DNA of 64,000 nucleotides from Phytoseiulus persimilis (GCA_037576195.1 CM075101.1:44826001-44890000), one strand, 5' to 3'. Shown: positions 48,720-60,600, counted from the first letter of the stretch. The notes: a model not told the origin generated them from the sequence alone. Translations and numbers: made by a program.

Positions 48720-48936
48720 ACTGTTCTCGTGGGACATATGAAGACTGACCGGTGGATTTTGATGAGGTCGATTCAGAACGAGACTTCATCTGCGCTCTTC
48801 AGATCTGTTGCATTGTGAGACTGTTGGTGAACAAGAAAACGAAAGAAGACTGATAGCGAACCGCTGGGCTCACCGGGAAATTCCGAGTGACGAATAAGAA
48901 CGACTAGGAAATGACTTCTGGAAGCATTTTTGAGTT

Positions 48937-49880
48937 TTATTTTTCGATACACCTGCTGTCTGCGTTCCATCTAAGACTGGCTCGAAGAAAGAGGGGGGTA
49001 AAAGAAGGATCCTGGCTCACCGGAATGATTCAGACTCCAGAAGATGAGAGGAGAAAGGTACTTGATATATAGACTGGCCAGGAATGCTCCGAGCAGAGGA
49101 CATCTGTCCTCCAAAGGTCTCTCGATCGACCCACGGAGCTGCCCCCGAGAATGAGAGTGGAAAAAGTAGAATTCATTTTGTCGGTTCAGTTCGGGACACG
49201 CCTTGGAGGCATCTTTTCTTTCAGTAGTTGAATTCGCCGTAGAGCAGCGTCGGATGCTCGTGCTATCGACTTCCCGCTTCATGTATCCGATGGCGGCATT
49301 CGTTCCGCGCCCAATATGATTCCGTGCTGCATAGCGGCGTCGCTGAGCTCTTCCACCCCGTGAAGCTCCACTAGGCTCATGTCGGAACGAGGCTTGGACG
49401 AAACAAAGAGCATCCTGCACAGTATCAGTTCTCTCGAGCCTTCATCAAAGTTCCAAGTAAAGGCGGCGGAACGCTCGATGAAGCTTTGCGAGCAGGTACG
49501 ATCGATCAGAGCTCTTCGTACGAATTTCGCTCTTTGGTGTGCTTGACTCCTTGAATGCGATCTGGCCTCGATATTGATCATCTCGACAGCCTCGAGAGAA
49601 AGCCGAGGCCTTGATTCCTCGGCGAACTTCACTTCACCAGTTGTTTCTCCAGCATCCAATGAGCTCCAGCGGAGTTCTCCGCGAGTGAATACTTCTGATG
49701 TTGTCATCACAGTGCAGGTGACGAGAAGATGCCGTTTTCTCTGATTATCTTCCGGACTCAATCGACAATCCGCCGCTCGAGGCTTACCGATAGAGATAAT
49801 CTCCTTGGGCCGAGTAATCGCGACCGCACAGCAATCACTGACTCTCAGGGACTCCTATCAGGGAATCTGTTGAAACCTGT
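48937..49880 (-). CDS. Unrecognised spliced gene, structure incomplete
   Basis: Several minus-strand exon pieces are supported. An upstream exon ends at 49788 with a GTAAGC donor; its frame reads DCCAVAITRPKEIISI. It joins in phase to an exon starting at 49694 (EVFTRGELRWSSLDAGE, then LSLEAVEMINIEARSHS and SAAFTWNFDEGSREL). Further down, an exon at 49138-49021 follows a strong pyrimidine tract and GGGCAG acceptor. It ends at GTGAGC and joins in phase to a last exon 48976-48937. The link between the second and third pieces is not resolved: two frames (reading on to VELHGVEELSDAAM or RYAARNHIGRGTNAAIGYMK) are both open. No family recognised and no clear start codon. A minus-strand AATAAA overlaps the stop. 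Confidence 0.42.
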
Positions 49881-51566
49881 GATGCGTGGGCAACGCTTTG
49901 AGGCCCTCGTCGTCCAGCCTGTGGATATTTCATGTGTTTCACACTAATTGGGCTCAGAGATACAGACGGGGGGAGGGAATGATCGGGATTTTCGTGGGCC
50001 ATGCTACGTAGGAACGTCCCTCCCGAAGCAACCCGGAAAACTCATTACTTGCTGACGGTTCACAAGTTGTCAATTAGTAACGCAGAAGCGACAAGCTCTC
50101 AGTCCAGAGGGATCAAGCTGGGTAAAATTTCCGGTCTCCGCACCAGGCTTCAGATGACGGGGAGGTTCCCCATGTCCGCTAGCTTCTGCGTGGGCTCCAT
50201 CACGCCTGCTCTAGTCACCCCAGATTTTCAGGAATTTCTCGAGCGGTTGGGTGGAACCCGCGGCTAACTTCCCCGACTAGGTACCACTAGAGCCGCTATT
50301 CCGAGACCGCTCCCCACAGTGCCCGAGTCTCCGTTCTCGTCGGAGAGGGTCGAGATACATTTCGAACCGTGGACGTCAGGTCTGGGAGGTTCCGAATTGG
50401 CGCCAAGGTCTGAAAAAGCCCCCTACCGACGGCGGCAGATATACAGAGAACACGCTCCGAAACATACTTTCCGTTTCGTGGCGTGTATCATTGTACTATC
50501 ATTCGATGCTTCAAGGCGAAAACGTGGAGCCATCGTTGTCCATTGATCGGAACTTCTCAGCCGTTTGGCGTAGCCTGGGGTGAGACAAGATAATCCGTGA
50601 CAGGGCACGATGTCACCACTTCGGCTCGCTGAGTTTTGGGAATCGCTGTATAAACTCTCCCCCGAAAATCGACGTTTGGAGACGATTACCTCCCCGACAA
50701 ACCAGATTTTGCCTTTTGAATTCTGAACGGGCGCGTGGTCATTTGTACGCCGTCTTCCTCTCTTTGTGAGTCGTTTGTGAATAATGGGGAGGAGCTCCGA
50801 GGGTCAATGAATATCGGACGACTCCACCTCTGATTCTCTTGAAGAGCTCCTGAGGAATTCTGTCGTCACGCATCGGAACCCTCCCGAACCTACTCTGCTC
50901 TCCGCCGAGAGAACGGAATCAGGCGCGAGATCAAAACCTGTAGCATTCGTCCGCATGAGAATATCGTTCTGGCACAGAAATATTTTTCCCAGACGAAGAA
51001 AGGTGCACGGCTCATCGATTTTAGATGGTGACCTCGCACAGAAGGGTATCTGTCTTGATTTCAATTTCGAAGGGTTCGAAGATTAGGTAGGAATCTCATG
51101 GAATCCGCGAACACCGATCCTCTTAGTCTCGGGTCGTGTGTCGGAGCGCTGTGGTTGCGTGTCGGAGCGAGAAATGAGTCCACAGAGCCTGCTTCGTTTT
51201 TTCTTCCCGAGAATTCGGGGAATACCCGGAGAGTTTATTTCTTCTCTCCTGAGGTTAGAAAACTCTCCGAGATCGATTCCTGGCAAGACGATCCACCGAT
51301 TTCGTTCTCGTTGGAAATATTCCTCCCAATGACATCATGTTCCCCTTGCTGAGAAGATGATACCGTTTCAAAACAAAGCTTCTTGTAATCACATTGAAAT
51401 CTTGATTGCCGCTGGTCATAGTGACGGCTCCTCGGGCGCCGATTCTGGTTCACCGAAACAGAAAACCGGCGGACCGGCAGTCAGTGACGTCCGCTTTCGT
51501 CACCGGAGAATCCCAGACAGCATGCGACGCAGGGTGAGGAGGAGATTCTCACATGCGAATCCAACA
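49881..51566. other. Intergenic, nothing recognised
   Basis: Frames under 90 codons only; no repeats noted. Confidence 0.4.
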
Positions 51567-51574
51567 TATATAAA
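51567..51574 (+). promoter_or_regulatory. TATA box of the 51.6 kb secreted-protein gene
   Basis: TATATAAA lies 72 bases before the ATG, almost the same spacing as in the 15.2 kb gene. Confidence 0.78.
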
Positions 51575-51638
51575 CGTGGAGCTAGTTTCTCTGGGACATC
51601 AACGAGTTCATCTCTCGGAAAAAACCTTTCAAGTCACC

Positions 51639-52517
51639 ATGAGAGCTCTCTCGGCTTGCGTTTTCACCATCGCAATGGTCGCAATGACCACTGCAGCACC
51701 TACCGCAGGAGTCGACGCTAAATCTCTCGTGGCTCCTGTCGTCCCACTCACTGCCTCCACTCACCAGGAGTCGTCGTTTGACAAAGGTGCTCAGCAGGCG
51801 AGCTCGTCCTCCGGCCAGGGAAGCTTCGGTTACGACCACGGAGCTCAGGCTGCTAAAACATTCGGCAACAAAGAGTCCAGTGGCTCGAAAGAAAACTTTG
51901 CCTTCGCTGCCAACAACGCCTACAACCAAGGATCGGGACAGTTTTCTCACTCGGGTGGCTTCAATCACAATGATCATCTCGCCCAGCTTGGAAGTCAGCA
52001 CCAGAGCCTCACCGCCGTACCGGTTCCCGGCTTCCCGATCGGGGTTCCTGCCATTCCTTTCGGATTCCCGAGCGCCCTTGGAAATCCTGCACCGGTCCTC
52101 AGCGCTCCCGTTGGTGTTGCCGGCGTTTCTGGGTCTGTCACCGGTGTTCCCATCGCCACGCCCGGCGTTCCGAGCGCTAGCCTGTCTGGGCTCCCGCTCA
52201 CCAGCGGTGTAGCTGCTCAACCGATTGGTGTCGGATTCCCCCCCATCGGAGTGTCGAGCTCTATAGGATCCCTGGAAAAAGGTTCCGCAGCCTCCGGCTT
52301 CGCTCAAGGTCAAGGCGCATGGAACTACAATCAAGGACAGTCGTCAGTGAACTCATCTGGAAACAAGGAAACCTTCTCCAACAAAGAGTCGTTCGGGCAG
52401 GAGTCTTCCGCTTCGCACGCTGCCGGAGCAGGCCAAAACTCCAATGCTCAGAGCTCGCAGAGCGCTCACCACGACAAGGGACATCAAGTGGCTTCAAACA
52501 GTCAAGTAGTTGGTTGA
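51639..52517 (+). CDS. Secreted low-complexity Gly/Ser/Gln/Ala-rich protein, single exon
   Basis: An uninterrupted frame of 292 residues. Residues 1-20 are a signal peptide (MRALSACVFTIAMVAMTTAA). Residues 45-115 are polar, with GAQQASSSSGQG, SFGYDHGAQ and FGNKESSGSKENF. Residues about 127-208 are a hydrophobic core of repeated GVP/GFP units (PGFPIGVPAIPFGF, ATPGVPSASLSG). Residues 210-292 return to polar repeats (GNKETFSNKESFGQES) echoing the first flank. There is no Cys after the signal peptide and no known domain. The composition fits a structural extracellular protein such as cuticle, silk, glue or eggshell, but the role is inference. The frame stays open upstream to 51357, but the TATA box and signal peptide fix the start. 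The 250-codon antisense frame is a shadow of the biased composition. Confidence 0.9.
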   Translation: MRALSACVFTIAMVAMTTAAPTAGVDAKSLVAPVVPLTASTHQESSFDKGAQQASSSSGQGSFGYDHGAQAAKTFGNKESSGSKENFAFAANNAYNQGSGQFSHSGGFNHNDHLAQLGSQHQSLTAVPVPGFPIGVPAIPFGFPSALGNPAPVLSAPVGVAGVSGSVTGVPIATPGVPSASLSGLPLTSGVAAQPIGVGFPPIGVSSSIGSLEKGSAASGFAQGQGAWNYNQGQSSVNSSGNKETFSNKESFGQESSASHAAGAGQNSNAQSSQSAHHDKGHQVASNSQVVG

Positions 52518-52595
52518 GAGAGTTTCAGCAGTTCCGAGAGAACTGAGATCATCTGTGATATAGCTTTACACTGTTATTTTCCTCATTTCGACATT

Positions 52596-52601
52596 AATAA
52601 A
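52596..52601 (+). terminator. poly(A) signal of the 292-residue secreted protein
   Basis: AATAAA 79 bases after the stop codon. Confidence 0.75.
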
Positions 52602-52639
52602 GTTTGTATCGAATCGAAAAGTCAGAACGTCTGTGCAGC

Positions 52640-53755
52640 TCAAAACCGCTCCATAGAAGGAACGCCTTTCTGATGACTTCTCTCAATAATATCGTTAACT
52701 TCAGCCCGTAGGTCTGATCTCACGTTGATTCGGGGACACTTCTTGGGCCACATTTTTGGATCGTCAGCATGAATTATTGGAAGTGTTTTCGCGCGTATCT
52801 GGTGATGTCCAGAACGAATGCTCAGTATTTGCAAATGGATGAATAGGCAGCTCCACTGAGGGAGTCTAGAGGGCGTCCGTCCGTTGCTATCTGTTCCCTC
52901 AAACTTGGTTGAAGTCCCGTAGGTGAGGTGAAAGGTCTCGACGTAGGCACCGCCGTCGGCGCTGTTTCAGTCGGACCTGATGCTCCGGAAACTTTCCTCG
53001 TCGTTGATTTGCATTGCAAAATTTTCGGCTCCCTGGAAGAGCTGATCGCAAAGTCGGCTCTTCTCACTTTGAAACATACTGAGCACGACCCATCAGGTTG
53101 GTACGCTCAAGCTACCGCATAACATGTTTGTACAACAATTTGCCCTCCTGTTCTGAGATTGAGCAGCGGCTGGTATGACCCTAAACTAGCGCGTACTACT
53201 AAAAAAACAGCCTATGACAAACCTCGCGAACTTTCTCTATAAATGACCCTAGATATCGCGTATCCTCAATCGCTCGCAAGCCGACCTGCAACCGGGCACT
53301 CCTATATCAGCGGTTCAGCTCGGGGAATGCCGAGTCCACTGGAGATAGAAAGCGTGATCTCGCCACGCGGTGTCGCGCAGGCCGGGAGCTTCATTACTTA
53401 AAAATATACAATATTCTGGGCTTCCGGATCATGCTAGTCTGGAGGATTTTCAGGGGAGACGATGAAAGAAGTCGGTCCTCCTCGCCCTCATTCATATAAG
53501 CCGTTCATGGGAGGTTTGCGACTTGTACGAGGGTTGGGTGATGCAGCTGCACATTAGAACAAAGGCAGAAGGAACTGAAGCAAGATAGGAGAGGAAGACG
53601 GAGGCTATCGATCCTCATGCTGGACATGGCGGTCATTTGGAACAGACCATTCATTCAGCCAAGGATTTTGAGGAAAATAGAAGTCGGTTGAGCTCATTCC
53701 CGGAGACTTCGGTATATTTCGGCTCAGTAAAATCTCAACGAGTTTTCCTTCCAAT
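52640..53755. other. Intergenic with a weak minus-strand coding candidate
   Basis: Two neighbouring minus frames (53067-52822, with SPTGLQPSLREQIATDG; 52834-52640, with MWPKKCPRINVRSDLRAEV to a stop) look protein-like and overlap in different frames. I found no splice pair joining them, so they are not called as a gene. Confidence 0.3.
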
Positions 53756-53790
53756 CAGTGGCGTACCAAGGAGGGGGGGGGTGGGGCAAG
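53756..53790 (+). mobile_element. Terminus of a CAGTGGCGTA-type DNA transposon
   Basis: CAGTGGCGTACCAAGG followed by a G-run resembles the start of the element at 25624 (CAGTGGCGTATCTAG). The other end was not found, so only this border is listed. Confidence 0.4.
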
Positions 53791-53937
53791 GGTCCCTCAA
53801 AACTCTTTAATAATATTGGGAAGGGTGGATTAATTGCCACGTCGATGGACGAAATCGTTCCGCAAAGATCATAAGTTATCAGGAAAATCTTCGCAGGTTT
53901 CAAAACCATGTAATTGCGTCATGAAGAACTCACGACA

Positions 53938-53966
53938 ATGATGATGATGATGATCATCGTCATCAC
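53938..53966. repeat. ATG microsatellite that inverts into a CAT run
   Basis: About five ATG units followed at once by CATCGTCATCAC. The junction TGATGATCATC is a perfect short palindrome that could form a hairpin. Confidence 0.8.
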
Positions 53967-56089
53967 ATCCTTGCCCTTAATGTAGCAGCTTTGAAGATTT
54001 TCGGTTTGGATCATACATATCATATCACGGATACACATTGATCCTTATCTTACACGGTGTGCAATCCGCGTGCGATTCAGTTAGGAACCCCCCGTGGAAC
54101 AGGCCGACGCCCCGCTCGTAATGAGAACACCTGATGAACGCCACCTCTCCCCACCTTGAGCCTAAGTCGTCGAAGATGTCGTCGGAACAGAATGTACGGG
54201 GCAAGATCCATTTCCGGGAGATGAGTCTGACCCAACTTTTCACTTTTTCCAAATCCGTGACAGAATCTTGCCGTACGAATGGGAGCACGGGAGCCCGATA
54301 TTTTCGAGGAGCTTCCAGACTCGCATGATCCGGAAGTTCCCCCCGATTTATCGAAAAGGAATGTCCACTTGAGAGGAGTGAATCGAGGTACCCGCACATG
54401 CGATGCTTCGGAGCCTCAGCATGTGGAGGTTCTCCTAGTCGGCTAATGATGGCGTGCACGCGAACGAAAAGTATGTGTCAAGTGCTTTAGCTCTTGCGAC
54501 TCAAATGCCGTGTATTAATCGGACATGTTTCGAAAGGAAGACCTGAACCCCAGACCCAAGGCGAGGTCTCGAATACCTGAGGAACGATCGGAGAAGTTTT
54601 CGTCAACTATGTGGTCTAGGATGGTTCCTATTAGATGACGTCATCGCAAGAGGAGCGTGCTCGTCGGTTCTGTTCGCTTGACCGATGTCGTCGTTCAGGT
54701 CGGTACGATATCGGAAGTCAAACCGTTTGCTCAGCTGAAGCCGTCGAACTCTTCATTTCAGCGTACAAATGGGAGCGGCTCTCGCAGATCTTAAGTCTTG
54801 GTCTGTTCATGCTCGAGCGTGGGTGATCCACGTGCGCGTCGATGTCAGTGGAGCGTTTTCGTGATAGTGTGAAGGCGACCAAACCTGCGTACCCCCGCAT
54901 GGCCTCTAAAGCTTGTTGTACTTGCTGTTCTAACGTTGTCGTATTCCAAGCGGGCGCCGGCGTGCGACTTGTTGTGAACTTGGCGCACGTGCGTGTTTGC
55001 GCGCGTGGTAAAAGCTGTCCGATGATATTTTACGGGCGAACTCCTCAGCGGAAAGTATGCATCCGATTGCTCGATTGATAGTCGACACCAAGCACGAACC
55101 GAATTACCAGCTAGCAGAACGGTCTCCGTGCCGCCTTCGAGGTTCTGGGTGACCCTGGGAAATCAGCTAGGAAAGTCTGAGGACAATGAAAACCGGCCCC
55201 AGCGGCATCCCCAGACTTATCAGCTGCGTTGGCTCGGTAAGCAAACTTCCTCTGAAGGAGAGGCCTGGAAACGACTGAAATGGGATTCTCTTTCTCATTG
55301 AGCTGCGATCGATGCAGAATAAAAAAAATCAGCGGTATTTCTTTTATTTCAGAATCCGTCACTTTTCGATTCAGTCTTCCTTCTTCAGAGCATTACAAAA
55401 ACTAGCTAGATTTTACCAATTTTTCAGAAAATTAGCTAGAAAACTAGCTAGATTTTGTTAACTAGCTAGATTTTAAATCAACGAATCGACGGAGGGTGGA
55501 AGAGGTTATCCTCCGATGAGAGTTTGTGCCAGACGTCGACGAGCTCGTGCAGCATTTTCGCGCTGTGAGAACAATGAGGTCGGCGGAAGGGAAACTCTGG
55601 CGTGCTTGAAAAGCTTTTCTCAAGCAAGCGGTTTCGAGGGTTATGAGCTATAAAAGACAGAACATTTGTGTGCGTTTTGTAGTATGAACATGTCCTGCGG
55701 ATTAAAAAAGCTGTCCTGATATGAGCTCAGATGTCAGAAACGAGTTGATGCGCAACTCCAGAATACTGAGAAGACCGAGAAATTCTTCGGCTCGAGAAAA
55801 AATGAAACATCATCCTCCTTTGAGGTTCGATATTGGTCGCAGGATGTGTGTTTCGGTGACGAAAACGGAGATGCGTGTGGTTTTCAGCTCTCCTCCAAGC
55901 TCCAGAAATTGAGAAACAATCTTACATTGGCCGGACGATATTCGAGCCGGTCCTATGCAGATCGGTTTCGTCTCGCGTGCTGGTGAAAGCGTTCTACGAG
56001 TCGGGTTAGTGAGGAACGTGTTTCCCCCCCATCGGCCGTACTTTCGGCGACGGACCTCAGCAGTATAATCGCCAGGGAATCCTCGTAGC
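53967..56089. other. Gene-poor region with a short palindromic repeat
   Basis: A 144-codon minus frame at 54459-54025 (includes FCSDDIFDDLGSRWGEVAFI) has no known family and is near chance length. The region contains the CTAGCTAG repeat listed separately. Confidence 0.35.
55400..55474. repeat. Clustered CTAGCTAG palindromic repeat
   Basis: AACTAGCTAGATTTT occurs at 55400-55414, 55442-55456 and 55460-55474, with a fourth, degenerate copy (ATTAGCTAGA) at 55431-55440. Confidence 0.9.
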
Positions 56090-57638
56090 TCAGGCACCTC
56101 GACCCAATGACAAGAACGAGTTCAAGTAATCTTCCGGCGGGGTCAAACATTCGGGTGCCTTGAAAACGGTCCTGGGAACTTGAAGCGGGATTGTCCATGC
56201 GTTTCCTACACTCTTCAGCTTCTCGGGCACAACAACCTGCGGGATAACAGGGTTTTGATTCACTGCGGCAGAGACTTGGTCTGCGTGCGGTGATGTCAAG
56301 GCGCGGCGTAGGAGACGCAAAACTACGCGCGGAAGTTTTTCAATCTCACGAATGTCATCCTGGGAGACACCCTTGCTTTTCAAGATGTCACGGACCCGCT
56401 CCAACGAGTATTCGTGGATGGTGTCCTCGAGTAACTGCAGTCGTTTCAGGAACAGAGGTGAGTTCACGGGTACCGGATCGCTTAATTCTCGCAATCTGGG
56501 CCCTGATTCGTGGATATACGAACAGCGGGATCCAAACAGGCAAAGAGCTGGTTCTCCGTGATAATCGCTGGAAGATAGAAGGAAACGACGGTCAGCTAAT
56601 GGGATCAAGAGGATTCTTGGTTTTGCGTTGATTGAGTAGAGATTATCTTCGATTGGCACTTCACGGTCGTGGCTCGGGGAAAGCCTCTGTCGGGTCGCGA
56701 GCAATCTCTGTCAGGGAGGGAACTCACTTGCAGAGCTGTGTCTTATGTTTTGGGTGTCTCGTCACAATCTTCAGCTCTGATTTGTCGTGCGCGAACTTAC
56801 ACCCCACTCCATAGAAACAGTGGCCTTTCTCCTCGAGGTTCCGGCACATCTCGGACTTCACTCTGGGAGCAAACGAGAGCGATGTCAAATCTCTATGAAA
56901 ATCGCTCACCGCTAACCATTCTTTCAAGGCTTTGTACCGATCAACGAACACACTGCACTGATTCAATCGGTCCCTAACCGATTCAGAGCGCACGCCTTGC
57001 ATTCTCGACACCGCTTTGTGACTCACTTCTCCTCATTGGTCAGCGGCGGTCTTGTTTTGTGCCGATACCAGGGCCCGTCCTGCAAATGACGAAAGTTTGT
57101 GAATGCCCCCGCTGTAGCCATCGATCGAGGATCTCAAGGGTCGAACCACGGAACCGGTTACGATACCAGAATACAGGCGGCTCCGACACTCACAGCTTTC
57201 TCCGTGGCTGACGCCCACCGAGTCTTCGAACCGCCGCTCGAACTTCGGCCTGGACACGCTTTTTTGAGACCTCGCTCGCGCGCATCGCGGCGTTGATCTG
57301 AGCGCTGATCCGAGCAAGAAAAACGCAATCTCATCAGTCAAGGCGTCAAATGGTCCCGGTGTTCCTCGCCGCCGTTTCTCTTGGCGAGCTCGGTGCTTTT
57401 TGTATATTGCGAAATAGTGCTCTACTTTCACGGCTCCAAGGCATTCGTTCTCACCTCAACCTGAAGAGCACCGTCGAGGCACATCGTTCACTCGCTTCTC
57501 TTTGTCACCTGAACAGCGCTCGCGCAGCCGATTTTCACCTTGAAACACAACTTTGCACGTGCACGTAAAATTGCACACTCGACTGCACGTTTTTTCATGC
57601 AGATATCGTCCTACCAGTTTAAAGTCGACCTCAGCCAT
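56090..57638 (-). CDS. Tristetraprolin/Tis11-like tandem CCCH zinc-finger protein
   Basis: Exons 57079-57027, 56862-56728 and 56567-56090 join in phase to 221 residues. Finger 1, CRNLEEKGHCFYGVGCKFAH, has canonical C-x8-C-x5-C-x3-H spacing. The 18-residue linker contains TRHPKHKTQLC, the hallmark of the TTP family (TRHPKYKTELC in human). Finger 2, CNDYHGEPALCLFGSRCSYIH, has C-x9-C-x5-C-x3-H, one residue longer than usual. TTP proteins bind AU-rich elements in mRNA 3' UTRs and recruit the CCR4-NOT deadenylase. The C-terminal 140 residues hold a helical stretch (FLKRLQLLEDTIHEYSLERV, then IREIEKLPRVVLRLLRRAL) and show no clear NOT1-binding motif. A first exon at 57638-57615 (MAEVDFKL, good Kozak context, GTAGGA donor) fits in phase but is tentative; it would give 229 residues. 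Confidence 0.88.
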
Positions 57639-60600
57639 GTTATTTTTTCTCCCCTGGTGTTCTCTCGATGGGAAAATGAGGAGCTGCCTTCATGGCTCGA
57701 CTTCAGGGATACTTGCGGTCCCGTTCATAGCTTGAACTTCTCATCTGGGCCGATTTCGAGCCACCGGACGACACGATTTCAGTGACGGAATTTATACGAG
57801 AGAAACTTTTCTCGCGATTAGTTTCTTCTTACTACGCTGATAGGAATGGAGGTCGACGGGATCGATTCGGGGACTCGACGGATCCCGCTTCGAGCTGACC
57901 GGGGCTACGTCAGAAATCGGCTTCTGCCCTAAGAGGATGTAACGATGGGAACCCTCTCCGAAGTAAGCCCTTGGACGGGGATGTAGCGGCCTCAGAGGAG
58001 AGAGAAATGAGGGAAGGATAATGCGGAAAACAAGACTCGACTTACTTCCCAACAGTTTTCTTCGAAAAAAAATAGGATCCCGCTTCGAATCGACGGCATT
58101 GTCCGATCCGACCTTTAATAAGCCTGAAAATCCAGTGCACCCTGACTAATAGCTGTGTGGACGAGGATTCTTGCAGCGATTTTTTGTTTGGGGACGTTTC
58201 TGCATTGTCTGAGTGCTTTATGAGACAGCCCGTTCTATGCAGGCATGCGTAAGCCGATGTTCCCACGTAGATTGAATATCGGTAGCGTCGGCTGCATGTC
58301 CCAGATGATGTTTTATGAGCCTATCGCCAGTTCATCTTTTTTCACCTCGCTCGGTGATGGCGAACTCACTTAGACCGGTTCCTTTGTCTTGCCTCTTGTA
58401 ATTGGATTGAGTGACATCGGATGGAGCTCAAACCTCCGCAGAACTGTAAGTCTTTCCAGGAAGCGTGAGACGCTCCACGAACGAAATTCACACACCCATC
58501 TCCCTTGATTGTGAAGTCAGGACTCCGTTCTTGCCTTCCATGGCCCTATCAGGGAGTCCAAGTCCGTAACTCGCGAGCCGGTGTGAGAGTGCTTGAGCGC
58601 GCAGTGGGTAGCAATGTTATCGTGTGAATAAAGCTCCGTCGTCCGAACTCGCTCGCCAATTCTCACATTTATGCCCGAGACAAGAGCGCATAGGTTTTCC
58701 AGATCCAGCCTTAAAACCTGAATCCCAATGCTCACAAAAAGAGCGATTGCCGAGTTCAGCGGATTTCCTCCTCGCTCGCCGAGCTACGCCGTTACGTGGC
58801 GAAGACCTACAATCGGGCACATCCGGAACGATTGATTCACCCGCTGCGTTCAATGATGACCGATGCTGACAGATGAACAATTTCGGAGATCGCGAGCATA
58901 TTTTAATTAATATCCGTTATTTCAGTTTTTTCATTTTCGTTATTTTAGACGGGCAGGTCTTCGGTCTGCAGTGCGGGCACAGCAGCTCTCACGCAATGGA
59001 AGAGTGCTGGGTTCGATGAGTTTTTTGAGCGACTGCGAAATTTTCAGATGGAATCTGATTGGTTCCCAGTTAATGAAAACCGGGAGGCGGAGCCGGTTCT
59101 GACGTTCGTTAAAAGGCTATTTTTTTATCGCCATTAGTTATCGGCTTGAGTCTTTGGTAATTTGAGGTCAATCTGATGACTCGTGTTGCATAAAAGCAGA
59201 AAGAGCGGTTACGGTGCCAGCAGCCGGCATCAAGAAGTGGACGCAGGGTTGGATTGTTTCCGCTCATGGTTTCTAATATGGTTCGAAGCTTCGAGAGAGC
59301 CAGGCTCTCCGAGTTCCAACTCCGGGCCTCGAGCTGAGAGATATACATAGATGAAGTCCTCAAGTTTTTCGAGGTCTAGGCTCAAAAACTCGAAGATTCG
59401 TGTTCGACGCTCGTCATCGAAGGGCTTCTGTCGGTGCAAGTTGAAGCCCCACGCTTTCGTCTCGGTCGCTTCCTTCCGTCAGTTCGAAAGTTTTACACGT
59501 GAACTCCGCCCATCGTCTCCGCACCGGAGCGTCTCGTTTCCCAACAGAAATCGGTTCTCCAGAAACGATGACGTGCATCGACTTCTTTCCGCTCCTCCAG
59601 CTCCCGAAGTATTGTCACGGGTGTTTTCAGTGGTCTTCGGGATCCCCGGATAGTGGTCGTTCTGAGATTGGCCCCGATCAGAACGTCACTCTTGCAGACG
59701 ACATCCTCCGGGACATAACGTAAAAAAATCGACAAATTGCGGAAAATTAGAGTTCCAGGGGGTAGTTTAGAATTCAAAGGGATTAGTTTCCCGAATTTCG
59801 CCATCCGCTCGACGGCCAAAAAAACTGAAAACTGCTATTCGACGATTCTCTTCGCCGAACACCAAAACGGTGGCCCTCGGCGAATTTGGCAATTTTTCAA
59901 CCGCGATTCGTGCAGCTCGCTCATGGTGCTCCTATGTCATACCTCGCGCTTGTCACCAAAGCTAATGCGAGGAAGGAAACGGGGGAACTGACTCCAAGGC
60001 ATATTCGAAATGTGGCGGATCGAGGAGGTGCAACTCCATTATCAGATCCCATTCCGAGGAAACTCATCTCAAGTCCTTGCTTCTCCCAAGCTTCCGGGGA
60101 GCCAAGTAGATCGATGGCAGGGAAGAGATACTTATTCGCAAGCCATCAACGCTCGCGATCATCGATGATCGGCATGAACGTTATCGTTTTCGGATACCAA
60201 ACCGAGTCCGGAACCGGCGTCTCAACAGAGGCATTCGTCCTGTTCGTGACGGAACAAACACAAGCACATGGCGAACCCATGACGCCGCGCGTATGATTCG
60301 AGGAGCTGGTGACTTCACTCAGCTTCCCAGGCCGGTCTGGTTCCTATCACAAGGATAACAGAGGCGAGTCATCCTGTCCATCTCTGCGGTCGTATTCTCA
60401 CCGGAAAATTCGATTCAACTCTGTGAGTAGTTGTCAGCCAGCTTCTAGGTTTCTGGTTGAAGTAGAGCTTGGTTTGTCTGCTGATCCTGACATTTGTGCT
60501 CTAGACTCGAATACCTGCTTTCTCAGGAATGGACGAAAGATGGGAAGATCTTTCTGAATCATCCTGCTCCAAAGCGCCGTAAAAATCCGACACTTCTCAA

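Noticed and set aside
51357-51638. In-frame upstream extension of the low-complexity protein (386 residues in total)
   Set aside because: It lies upstream of the TATA box and would bury the signal peptide inside the protein.
51582-52334. 250-codon minus frame over the low-complexity gene
   Set aside because: Antisense of a biased Gly/Ser/Gln coding sequence; the plus strand has the TATA box, signal peptide and poly(A) signal.
54025-54459. 144-codon minus frame
   Set aside because: Somewhat protein-like but at chance length, with no splice or homology support.
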